Positions 38,047-47,498 of a stretch of DNA of 64,000 nucleotides are shown piece by piece (the first letter of the stretch is position 1; each line of letters opens with the position of its first letter). Under the pieces are notes generated by a model. That model saw only the letters and a list, made by a program, of their open reading frames with translations. It ran no database searches and had not been told where the DNA came from. This DNA is from Bacteroidales bacterium UBA1205. GTDB taxonomy: Bacteria; Bacteroidota; Bacteroidia; Bacteroidales; WCHB1-69. The stretch is taken from positions 20,840-84,839 of the forward strand of contig DBXT01000056.1 in the NCBI GenBank assembly GCA_002309615.1. The letters run 5' to 3'. The translations under genes were made by a program, and so were the position numbers.

Positions 38047-39504
38047 ATGGGGTTAATACAGAAAGATTTAAGCAATTTGCAGGATTTGTTTCCAAACACA
38101 TTTACCAAAGAGCAAGTATCGGCATGCAAAACTTTATTTTTAAAAAAATTGGCAATAAAAGCGCATGCCCGCTTTAAAGGAAAAATGCAAACCATTCCTA
38201 AGGTGCCGGTAAACGGCTACAATTGGTTCAATGTTTGGTACACCCCCGGAGTGTCGGCTATCTCCACGGCTATTCGTGACAATAACGACCTGTCCTATAT
38301 CTATACCAATAGAAGCAATTTAGTGGCAGTACTATCCGACAGCACACGCGTATTGGGAGACGGCAATTGCACACCTCCGGGCGGATTGAGTGTGATGGAG
38401 GGAAAAGCTTTTTTGATGAAATATTTGGGCGGAATAGATGCCATGGCTTTATGCATAGACAGCCGTGATCAAACAGGCAATCCCAACCCTGATAATATCG
38501 TCAATTTTGCCCGCATGGCACAACATAGTTTTGGCGCCATCAATTTAGAAGATATATCTTCCCCTAATTGTTTTAAGGTATTAGACGATTGTCAAAAAGT
38601 ATGTGACATTCCCGTATGGCATGACGACGCACAAGGAACCGCCTGTGTTACTTTAGCCGGATTAATCAATGCATTACGTTTGGCAGAGAAAAAAATATCG
38701 GAAGCGAAAATAGTGCTTTTCGGTGCCGGTGCCGCTAATTCCAGTATTGCCCGACTGCTCATGGCCGACGGTGCTCAAGGTAAGAATATTGTCATGTTTG
38801 ACATCAACGGTTCGTTGAATATTCATCGTACCGACTATCAAAACAATCCTATGGCGTATCGGCAGTGGGATTTGTGCCAAAAAACCAATCCGCAATGTAT
38901 CACCTCCGTAGAAGAAGCATTTACCGATGCCGATGTGGTAATATCTTTATCTAAGCCCGGTCCTGATACCATTAAACCTGAATGGATACGCCTTATGGCA
39001 CCCAAACCCATTGTGTTTGCATGTGCCAACCCCGTTCCGGAAATTTATCCGTATGCAGCCAAAGAAGCCGGAGCTTATATAGTAGCCACCGGTAGAGGTG
39101 ATTTTCCCAATCAGGTCAACAATTCCATTTGTTTTCCCTCCATACTCAAAGGAGTACTCTTAATTCAATCACGCAAAATAACGGATACCATGGCTATTTC
39201 AGCTGCCCGTGCTATTGCCGACTTCGCTCAAAAAAGAGGAATATCCGTTGATAATATTATCCCTAAAATGAGTGAAAACGATGTATTTCCTTATGTCGCC
39301 GCCGAAGTAGCCATGCAAGCTCAAAAAGAGGGATGGGCACGATTGTCTCTTTCGGCAAAAGACGTATATGCTATGGCTCAACAAGACATAGCAGATGCAC
39401 AAAACACTATCAACCTACTTACAGAACATAATATGTTGCCACAAATGGAAGCATGCGAAATACAAGAAATACTGAATGAAGCCATTAATGAAACAACAAA
39501 ATAA
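38047..39504 (+). CDS. Malic enzyme (oxaloacetate-decarboxylating malate dehydrogenase)
   Basis: Converts malate to pyruvate and CO2 with reduction of NAD(P). The 485-aa protein lacks the C-terminal phosphotransacetylase domain found in MaeB-type enzymes. Visible: WYTPGVSAISTAI, PPGGLSVMEGKAFLMK, FGAINLEDIS (metal-binding Glu-Asp), PVWHDDAQGTACV, the nucleotide-binding GAGAANSSIARLL, ISLSKPGPDTI, VFACANPVPEIYP, ATGRGDFPNQVNNS. The segment VLGDGNCTPPGG is an unusual form of the common VLGLGDIGPxxG. NAD versus NADP preference cannot be read safely. First gene of a unit with ruvA (9-base gap) and sprA, a neighbourhood I know from other Bacteroidota. Confidence 0.9.
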   Translation: MGLIQKDLSNLQDLFPNTFTKEQVSACKTLFLKKLAIKAHARFKGKMQTIPKVPVNGYNWFNVWYTPGVSAISTAIRDNNDLSYIYTNRSNLVAVLSDSTRVLGDGNCTPPGGLSVMEGKAFLMKYLGGIDAMALCIDSRDQTGNPNPDNIVNFARMAQHSFGAINLEDISSPNCFKVLDDCQKVCDIPVWHDDAQGTACVTLAGLINALRLAEKKISEAKIVLFGAGAANSSIARLLMADGAQGKNIVMFDINGSLNIHRTDYQNNPMAYRQWDLCQKTNPQCITSVEEAFTDADVVISLSKPGPDTIKPEWIRLMAPKPIVFACANPVPEIYPYAAKEAGAYIVATGRGDFPNQVNNSICFPSILKGVLLIQSRKITDTMAISAARAIADFAQKRGISVDNIIPKMSENDVFPYVAAEVAMQAQKEGWARLSLSAKDVYAMAQQDIADAQNTINLLTEHNMLPQMEACEIQEILNEAINETTK

Positions 39505-39513
39505 CTCACAGCA

Positions 39514-40101
39514 ATGATAGATTACATCAACGGAATAATAACCGAAAAAACACCCACTTACGTTGTAATAGAATGTGCAGGCATAGGATATATGATTAAT
39601 ATTTCTCTTAATACCTATAGCCATTTACCACAAACCCAACAACCATGCAAACTACTAACACATCTACAAATAAAAGAAGACGCCCATGTGCTATTCGGAT
39701 TTTCCTCTGCTGAAGAACGACACATGTTCCGTATACTCATCAATGTATCCGGCATAGGACCGTCAACTGCACAAATGATGCTGTCGGCCATGAGCGTGTC
39801 GGAATTGGTGTCTTGTATAGCCTCCGGCAACGCTGCAGCCCTGCAAACCATCAAAGGAATAGGCGGGAAAACAGCACAACGTATCACCATAGAATTAAAA
39901 GATAAAGTCGCAAAAATAGATGTGGACGTTAATAATTTTTCAAAAATAGACAATAATTTGCGAGCAGAAGCGTTATCTGCATTGACTTCGCTTGGTTTTG
40001 TAAAAACCGCTGCCGAAAAAGTAGTGGATAAAGTAATCAGCAATAGCGATGGTTCTTTATCGGTAGAAGACATTATTAAGCAAAGTTTAAAATTGTTATA
40101 G
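39514..40101 (+). CDS. ruvA: Holliday junction branch migration protein RuvA
   Basis: Tetrameric junction-binding subunit that directs the RuvB motor. The 195-aa protein has domain I (MIDYINGIITEKTPTYVVIE), two helix-hairpin-helix motifs in domain II (ISGIGPSTAQMMLS-type and IKGIGGKTAQRITIELKDK) and the C-terminal RuvB-binding domain III (RAEALSALTSLGFVKTAAEK). It lies between malic enzyme and sprA. RuvB and RuvC are not in the window. Confidence 0.96.
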   Translation: MIDYINGIITEKTPTYVVIECAGIGYMINISLNTYSHLPQTQQPCKLLTHLQIKEDAHVLFGFSSAEERHMFRILINVSGIGPSTAQMMLSAMSVSELVSCIASGNAAALQTIKGIGGKTAQRITIELKDKVAKIDVDVNNFSKIDNNLRAEALSALTSLGFVKTAAEKVVDKVISNSDGSLSVEDIIKQSLKLL

Positions 40102-40131
40102 AAATAAACATTGGTACATACTAATACACAT

Positions 40132-43100
40132 TTGAAAAAAATCATCACCTATACACTTCTATTGTGTACATGTATCGGCTTGCACACAATAGTAAGAAGT
40201 AATAATAAGGTACTACAAAAAACATCGGTATCACCGTATTTTTCCAATGTTGTATTATGGTATGCCCCCGACCCTGACAGTTCCGACCTTCGCACAAGCA
40301 GGCCTCCCCGAAATTATGACCCTTTCGGAACCAATAGCAATAGCCCTTGGCATTTGAAAAATCCTTCTAATTTTTCCCGACAAATCACCTACAACCCCGC
40401 CACCAACTCCTATACTTTCCAAAACAAGATAGGAAACATTAACAACGGTCGACCTGCAAGCATGTCATTAGAAGATTATCTGGATTTTGACATATCCCAA
40501 TCCATGAAAAATTATTGGAGAGAACGTTCCGGTGCCATAGGAGGCAACGAAAGCAGGGGTATTATTCCTCAAATACACGTACCGGGAGAAATATTTGAAA
40601 ATATTTTCGGTAGCAATCTTATTGACATCCGACCTTCCGGATCTATTGAATTATTTTTCAAATATGTACATACTTTCAACGACAACAAGGCTTTAGATGT
40701 TAAAAACAGAAAACAAAACATGTTTGATTTTGACGCGGATATCCAGCTGAATCTAAAAGCGAAAATAGGCGATAAAATCAATTATGACTTCAATTACAAC
40801 ACCAAAGCATCGTTTGATTTTGAAAACAAATTCAAATTGGCCTATCAAGGTAAAGAAGACGACATTATTAAAGTTGCCGAGTTCGGTAATGTAAACATGC
40901 CGCTGAGCAGCTCGCTTATACAAGGTTCCCAAACATTGTTCGGGGGCAAGTTGCAAATGCAATTCGGCAAGCTAATGCTTACCACTGTTATCGCACGCCA
41001 AGACGGAGAAAAAAAATCAATTACCATATCCGGCGGTTCGGAATTGAACACTTTTGATTTTCGTGCCGATGAATATGAAGACAACAAGCACTTCTTTTTA
41101 GCTCAATATTTTTACGACCACTACAATGAAGCCTTGGAAACATTGCCACTGGTGAATTCCAAAATCAATATCACAAAAATAGAGGTTTGGAGAACTAACA
41201 TAGGCGCTGCCGTAACCGAAAACAGAAACATTATCGCCATTGCCGATTTAGGAGAACCCAATCCCAATCATAAAGGAATAAACAGAACCACCTCCAGAGA
41301 ATATCCCGACAGCAATGCCAACGATTTGCTCAATGGCATCAATTATTCTCAATTACGCGATTTGAACACCGCATTCACCTATCTGAAAACTTATCGTGGC
41401 GGCATGAATTCCGGTACCGATTTCGAAAAAGTGGAATCGGCACGCCTGCTCTCCTCGTCGGAATATACTTTCAACGCCAAATTAGGATTTATATCCTTAA
41501 ACAGCAAACTTAGTGCCGACCAAGTATTGGCAGTGGCATTTCAATACACCATTTTGGGTGACACCACAGTATATCAAGTAGGACAATTTTCCAATGAAGT
41601 GGAAACACCTAATTGCTTGGTGGTGAAATTGCTGAAGAGCACCTCGGTAAACACGCAATTACCTATGTGGAAATTGATGATGAAAAATGTGTATTCCCTT
41701 AACACCTATCAATTATCCAATGAAGATTTTCGGTTAAACATACTCTATAGAGGTGAAGAAGGCGGCATTGCAAAAGGTTATTTTTCCGACGTGGCAGAAG
41801 ATTTGCAGGGCATCGCTCTCATTCGCCTATTGGGTATGGATAGATTAACCCGCCAATTGGAAGCCGCACCGGACGGATTATACGATTTTGTTGACAATGC
41901 AGCCACCGACGGCGGTACCATGCAATCCAATACCGGTAGGGTATACTTGCCTTTGGTAGAGCCTTTCGGAAAAGATTTACGCACTATCATGGCTTCAGAC
42001 CCTGCTTCTGCGGAAAAATATGCTTTTGACTCGTTATACACCCAAACCAAAATATTAGCACAGCAAAATCCTGACAAAAATAAATTTTATTTGGAAGGAA
42101 GCTTTAAATCCACTGCCGGAGCAAGTGTTTCATTGGGCATGACAAGTATAGCGGAAGGCTCGGTGGTGGTTACGGCAGGAGGTATTACCTTACAGGAAAA
42201 CACCGATTACAAAGTAGATTACAACATGGGTACCGTTACCATTACCAATGAAAGTTATATGAATTCCGGTACTCCCATTTCCATATCGGTGGAAAGTCAG
42301 AATATGTTCTCCCAAAAGAAAACATTCTTCGGCTTGAATGCGGAATATACTTTCAATAAAAACATAATGGCGGGCTTTACGGTATTGAATTTAAGAGAAC
42401 GGCCTATTGATGGTACCGTAAAAGTGGATTTTGGAGAAGAACCCATTAATAATACCATTTGGGGTATGAATATGGCCTATCAAAAAAATTCCAGATGGAT
42501 AACTAAAATATTGAATTATCTGCCGTTTTATAGTTCCACCAACGATTCAAGATTTCAATTCAGCGGAGAGTTTGCCAACTTTGTTCCCGGGCACTCCCGA
42601 CTGATAGGAAGAGGAAACAAAGCCGATTTATATATAGATGATTTTGAAGCATCCAAATCATCTTATGACTTGCGTTCCATGTTGATGTGGAAATTAGCCA
42701 GCACCCCGCAAGGACAAACGCAACGCAACATGTTTCCGGAAGGAGCTACGGGAACAGCTTTAGCTTATGGCTATAACAGAGCTCTTTTAGCATGGCATAT
42801 AATAGATCCTTTGTTCCACAACAAAGAAGACGAAAGATATTTTAACGGTTCCATTGATGCCAATGCCCGTTCTCAAACCTATTCCAGAAGAGTAAAAGTG
42901 GTGGAAGTGTTTCCTAATCGACCGGTGGTTACCACTTCCGGAGAAGACCCGTATATTTCGGTATTAGACCTTGCTTTTTATCCTAACGAAAGAGGTCCTT
43001 ATAATTATGATGCACATCCTTCAGCCTACTCTTCCGGATTGAACTATGACGGCACTTTGGCTAACCCCAAGTCGCGTTGGGGCGGTATTATGCGTAAATT

Positions 43101-46100
43101 AGATATTACCGATTTTGAAACATCGAATATTGAATATATTGAATTTTGGATGTTAGACCCGTTTTTAGATTCAGGAAGCCATTCCGGCGGTAAATTTTAT
43201 ATCAACCTGGGCGATATATCCGAAGATATACTCCGCGATGGACGTAAAAGTTATGAACACGGGTTGGCTGCTGACGGCAGTGACGACGGGGCCGATTACA
43301 CGCTTTGGGGACGAGTTCCTATCAATCAATCTATAGTAAGTGCTTTTGACAACAGTATTTCCTCTCGGAGATACCAAGACGTGGGTTATGACGGTTTGTA
43401 CGATTCCTTGGAAAGAGAACATTTTAGCAACTATTTAGCTTCGGTAAAAGGGCTGGTTGATCCCAATGTGTTTTCTAAGTTCAACGATGACCCGTCAGGA
43501 GATAATTACCACTATTTCAGAGGATCGGACTATGATGCAGCTTATTTATCCATATTAGACCGATATAAATACTACAATCAAGCAGAAGGCAACTCCCCTA
43601 CCGACAACGACCAAACAGAATCCTACTCCACACAAGCCACCACCACACCCAACATGGAAGATATCAACAACGATAACACCATGAGCGAGGATGAGCGTTA
43701 TTATCAATACGAAATGGAACTCACACCTGCCACTATGAATGTAGGGGAAAATTACATTACCGATATACAGGAAAGTACTGTCAGCATGGCAAATGGTAGC
43801 GTGGAAAAAGTAAAATGGTACCAATTCAAAGTACCGGTACGCCAACCCGATTTGGTGGTGGGAGGAATATCTGGATTCAGCTCCATACGCTTTATCAGAA
43901 TGTTTTTAAAAGGTTTTGAAGAACCTGTGGTATTGCGTTTTGCTGCTTTGGAATTGGTAAGAGGCGACTGGCGAACCTATACCAAAGACTTACGCGAAGA
44001 CGGTGCCTACCCGACTAACATATCCGATAACACAAGTTTTGAGGCTTCTACCTTAAGCTTGGAAGAAAATTCCAAACGCACCCCTATCCCGTATAAAATG
44101 CCTGCCGGTGTTGCCAGAGAAAAAACACTGGTAGGTCAATCGGAAAAAGAACTCAATGAACAAAGTTTAACATTAAAAGTTATCAACTTGTCGGATGGTG
44201 ATGCCAGAGCCGTATATAAAAACACCAATTACGACTATCGTCGTTTCGGTACTTTGAAATGTTATCTGCATGCAGAAAAAGTGGATGAATCCGACGCACT
44301 TAACAAAGGTGATGTTAAATTTTTCATCCGATTAGGATCGGATTTCACGGAAAACTACTATGAGTACGAAGTTCCTTTCGACCTGACAGCATGGGGGGAA
44401 ACAGATACTGCCAACATATGGCCGCAAAGCAATTATATTAATATTGAATTGCAAAAATTAATAGATGCCAAACAAGAAAGAAATGTGGCCAATAGATATC
44501 AAGGAACCATTGCGCTTACCGACATATATTCCGTATGGGACGGCCAAAATAAAATAAGCGTAGTGGGAAGTCCTAATTTGGGAGATATAAAGGTGATAAT
44601 GATGGGCTTACGCAACCCGAGAAAACAATCGCTTAACGACAATGACGACATGGACACCAAATCGGTGGAAGTATGGATTAACGAATTGCGATTGGGTAAT
44701 TTTGAAGAAAAAGGAGGATGGGCTGCATTGGGCCAAGCCCGTTTGGATTTAGCCGATTTCGGCGATATATCCTTATCGGCAAGCATAACCACAGCAGGCT
44801 TTGGACCATTGGAATCGTCCACCTACGACAGAAGTCAGGAAACAACCACATCCATAGCCTTGTCCACCACCTTGCAGTTGGGTAAACTTTTACCGGAAAA
44901 ATGGGCTGTGAGCATACCGTTGCATTATGATTTTTCACGCATGGTGGCCTCTCCTGAATATAATCCGCTCAACCCTGATGTGAAATTGAAAAACGACCTG
45001 AAAACCTATCGTACAGAACAGGAAAAAGATTCCATTAAACGACAATCCACAAGCGTGGTGCAACGTCAAAATTTCAATTTGATGAACGTTCACAAAGACA
45101 AAGGAAATAGCGACAAAAAAGACCATTTTTGGAACTTGGAAAATTTTGATATATCGTACGCCTATACCGAAAAGAAAAGTTATGATATTGATATGGAATA
45201 CGATAACGAAAAAACCCACAGAGGTTCTTTCGCTTATGTATACAATGCTAATCCAAAAAAATTACAACCTTTCAGCAAATTAAAAAAATACAAATGGTTA
45301 CAACTTATTTCTGATATCAACCTCTACCCTTACCCAAAATCTTTCTCGTTTGAAACAGATGTATATAGATTGTTCAGTGAGAGCAAAATTCGCAATAAAT
45401 CCGTCGGGGATATCATCATAGAACCTACTTTTATTAAAGCTTTCGAGTGGAATAGGGATTACACTTTGCGTTGGGATATATGCGAAGGCCTAAAGGCTGA
45501 CTTTAGAGCAACGGCAAAAGCATTGCTCACCGATCCCCAAGGCAGAATAGATTCCAAAGTGAAGAAAGACACTATATGGAGAAGTTTCGGTAACGGAGGA
45601 AAAATGAATGACTATACGCAAACATTCAATGCATCGTACCAAATACCTATCAACAAAATTCCTATTTTCAGTTTTATATCCAGCAATGTAAGCTATGCTT
45701 CCACCTATGCATGGACGGCAAGTGCGGAAGCTGTTTCTTACTTGGGTAATAATTTGGAAAACACCAATACCAAACGATTGAATGTTATTGCCAATTTTAC
45801 CAATTTGTACAACAAATCAAAATACCTTCGTAAAGTAAACCAACGCACTTTTGGCGGCAGTCTCAAAGACAAACCAATAGTGAAAAAGAAACAAGATTCC
45901 AAAACTGCTCCTGACGTAAAGAACCCGAATAAAACGCAGCAAGATACTGTAAAACAAGGCGATAGCAAGAAACCTCAAGATAAAAAAGACAAAAAGAATG
46001 TCGGCAAAGAAGTGTTGGACAACATGCTGCGACTAATGATGTTAGTCAAAAATGTATCGTTCGCATACACCGAAGGAAATGGTATTAATCTACCCGGATA

Positions 46101-47466
46101 TACGCTCACACCTCAATTTATCGGATTAGATCCGTCTCACAACGGAGCTCCGGGATTCCTATTTGCTTTCGGACATCAGGATGATGACTTAAGATTCCGA
46201 GCCGGTCAAAACGGATGGCTTACCAATAGTGATTTGCTCAATACGCCTTATATAAGCAGACATAATACCAATTTAACCATGAAAGTGCAATTGGAACCTA
46301 TCAAAGATTTAAAAATAGATATTACCGGTTCCCGCACTTATTCTTATATCAAACAGACCTATTATTTATGCGACTCCAATGGTGTATACGCCGATTATAC
46401 CCCTCAAAACACCGGCGGTTTTTCCATTACCACCGTTTGTATAGGTACCTTGTTTGAAAAAGATGCTTCGGGTAAACTCAATTTATTTACTTTCCGAGGA
46501 AAAAACAATACCAACTCTGACCTCACCGGCACAAGCGACCGTTATAAGAGTACCAACTTTGAGAAATTCAAAAACAACCGTCTTACCATTGCCACCCGTT
46601 TGGCAGAATATAGAAAAGGTAAACGTGCTGATTACGATATGGGAACGGAAAAATTCCCTGACGGATACGGAGAATTAAACCAAGATGTATTGATGTATTC
46701 ATTCCTGGCTGCTTATACTGGCAGGAGTGCCGATAAACAGAATATTCAATCACCCTTTACTAAAATTCCTTTGCCCAATTGGCGTATAACGTATAATGGC
46801 ATTACAAAGATTCCGGGGGTGAATAAAATTTTCCAATCCATTAATCTCACCCATGCCTATACTTGCGTGTATCAAATAGGAGGATTTGCCACCAATGTGG
46901 CCTATGTAGCCGATGACGGTGATTTGCAAGATGTTAGAGACGCATTAAACAACTTTATTCCTGCCGTAGAAACGGGAACCATTGCCATTACCGAATCCAT
47001 GAACCCGATTATAGGCATAGATATCTCTATGAAAAATAGTTTCCAATTCAAAATGGAATGGAAAAAAACGCGTACTGTTTCTTTGGCTATGACCAATTTC
47101 CAAGTAACGGAAGTTAGCAACGACGAATTGATATTCGGTGCCGGCTACCGATTCAAAAATCTAAAAATCACTTTTGATTTTGCCGGCGTTCGTCGCCAAA
47201 CCGATGGTGAATTACAATTACGATTGGACTTCTCCATCAAAAACAACAAAACAGTATTGCGGAAAATAGAAGAATCCACCAACACACCTTCTGCCGGACA
47301 AAACATCTTATCCATAGCATTGAGTGCCGAATACCAAATTACTAAAAACTTTTTTGTAAAAGCTTTCTATAATCACATACTAAGAGAGCCTCATTTAGCC
47401 AATCAATTCAAAAATGTTAACTTGGAAGCAGGCGTAAGTTTGAAAATCATGCTCTCACAAATGTAG
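40132..47466 (+). CDS. sprA: T9SS outer-membrane translocon SprA (Sov)
   Basis: SprA is the very large outer-membrane barrel through which T9SS cargo leaves the cell. The product is about 2445 aa, matching known SprA/Sov lengths of roughly 2400-2500. Visible: signal peptide (KKIITYTLLLCTCIGLH), VVLWYAPDPDSSDLR, repeated SprA-N type segments such as VPGEIFENIFGSNLIDIRPS and LYIDDFEASKSSYDLR, IEFWMLDPFLDSG, VEVWINELRLG, and a C-terminal strand-rich region ending VNLEAGVSLKIMLSQM. There is no ATG: the frame offers TTG at 40111 and 40132, and I chose 40132 because it gives a compact MKK-type signal peptide. A lysine-rich insert (about residues 1905-1960) lies in a loop. Confidence 0.95.
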   Translation: MKKIITYTLLLCTCIGLHTIVRSNNKVLQKTSVSPYFSNVVLWYAPDPDSSDLRTSRPPRNYDPFGTNSNSPWHLKNPSNFSRQITYNPATNSYTFQNKIGNINNGRPASMSLEDYLDFDISQSMKNYWRERSGAIGGNESRGIIPQIHVPGEIFENIFGSNLIDIRPSGSIELFFKYVHTFNDNKALDVKNRKQNMFDFDADIQLNLKAKIGDKINYDFNYNTKASFDFENKFKLAYQGKEDDIIKVAEFGNVNMPLSSSLIQGSQTLFGGKLQMQFGKLMLTTVIARQDGEKKSITISGGSELNTFDFRADEYEDNKHFFLAQYFYDHYNEALETLPLVNSKINITKIEVWRTNIGAAVTENRNIIAIADLGEPNPNHKGINRTTSREYPDSNANDLLNGINYSQLRDLNTAFTYLKTYRGGMNSGTDFEKVESARLLSSSEYTFNAKLGFISLNSKLSADQVLAVAFQYTILGDTTVYQVGQFSNEVETPNCLVVKLLKSTSVNTQLPMWKLMMKNVYSLNTYQLSNEDFRLNILYRGEEGGIAKGYFSDVAEDLQGIALIRLLGMDRLTRQLEAAPDGLYDFVDNAATDGGTMQSNTGRVYLPLVEPFGKDLRTIMASDPASAEKYAFDSLYTQTKILAQQNPDKNKFYLEGSFKSTAGASVSLGMTSIAEGSVVVTAGGITLQENTDYKVDYNMGTVTITNESYMNSGTPISISVESQNMFSQKKTFFGLNAEYTFNKNIMAGFTVLNLRERPIDGTVKVDFGEEPINNTIWGMNMAYQKNSRWITKILNYLPFYSSTNDSRFQFSGEFANFVPGHSRLIGRGNKADLYIDDFEASKSSYDLRSMLMWKLASTPQGQTQRNMFPEGATGTALAYGYNRALLAWHIIDPLFHNKEDERYFNGSIDANARSQTYSRRVKVVEVFPNRPVVTTSGEDPYISVLDLAFYPNERGPYNYDAHPSAYSSGLNYDGTLANPKSRWGGIMRKLDITDFETSNIEYIEFWMLDPFLDSGSHSGGKFYINLGDISEDILRDGRKSYEHGLAADGSDDGADYTLWGRVPINQSIVSAFDNSISSRRYQDVGYDGLYDSLEREHFSNYLASVKGLVDPNVFSKFNDDPSGDNYHYFRGSDYDAAYLSILDRYKYYNQAEGNSPTDNDQTESYSTQATTTPNMEDINNDNTMSEDERYYQYEMELTPATMNVGENYITDIQESTVSMANGSVEKVKWYQFKVPVRQPDLVVGGISGFSSIRFIRMFLKGFEEPVVLRFAALELVRGDWRTYTKDLREDGAYPTNISDNTSFEASTLSLEENSKRTPIPYKMPAGVAREKTLVGQSEKELNEQSLTLKVINLSDGDARAVYKNTNYDYRRFGTLKCYLHAEKVDESDALNKGDVKFFIRLGSDFTENYYEYEVPFDLTAWGETDTANIWPQSNYINIELQKLIDAKQERNVANRYQGTIALTDIYSVWDGQNKISVVGSPNLGDIKVIMMGLRNPRKQSLNDNDDMDTKSVEVWINELRLGNFEEKGGWAALGQARLDLADFGDISLSASITTAGFGPLESSTYDRSQETTTSIALSTTLQLGKLLPEKWAVSIPLHYDFSRMVASPEYNPLNPDVKLKNDLKTYRTEQEKDSIKRQSTSVVQRQNFNLMNVHKDKGNSDKKDHFWNLENFDISYAYTEKKSYDIDMEYDNEKTHRGSFAYVYNANPKKLQPFSKLKKYKWLQLISDINLYPYPKSFSFETDVYRLFSESKIRNKSVGDIIIEPTFIKAFEWNRDYTLRWDICEGLKADFRATAKALLTDPQGRIDSKVKKDTIWRSFGNGGKMNDYTQTFNASYQIPINKIPIFSFISSNVSYASTYAWTASAEAVSYLGNNLENTNTKRLNVIANFTNLYNKSKYLRKVNQRTFGGSLKDKPIVKKKQDSKTAPDVKNPNKTQQDTVKQGDSKKPQDKKDKKNVGKEVLDNMLRLMMLVKNVSFAYTEGNGINLPGYTLTPQFIGLDPSHNGAPGFLFAFGHQDDDLRFRAGQNGWLTNSDLLNTPYISRHNTNLTMKVQLEPIKDLKIDITGSRTYSYIKQTYYLCDSNGVYADYTPQNTGGFSITTVCIGTLFEKDASGKLNLFTFRGKNNTNSDLTGTSDRYKSTNFEKFKNNRLTIATRLAEYRKGKRADYDMGTEKFPDGYGELNQDVLMYSFLAAYTGRSADKQNIQSPFTKIPLPNWRITYNGITKIPGVNKIFQSINLTHAYTCVYQIGGFATNVAYVADDGDLQDVRDALNNFIPAVETGTIAITESMNPIIGIDISMKNSFQFKMEWKKTRTVSLAMTNFQVTEVSNDELIFGAGYRFKNLKITFDFAGVRRQTDGELQLRLDFSIKNNKTVLRKIEESTNTPSAGQNILSIALSAEYQITKNFFVKAFYNHILREPHLANQFKNVNLEAGVSLKIMLSQM

Positions 47467-47498
47467 CAATGCCTGGATTGCATTCCTTCCCGTAGGGC

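Noticed and set aside
47466..47481. A terminator between sprA and the helix-hairpin-helix gene
   Set aside because: The hairpin has only a 5-bp stem and no T run on either strand.
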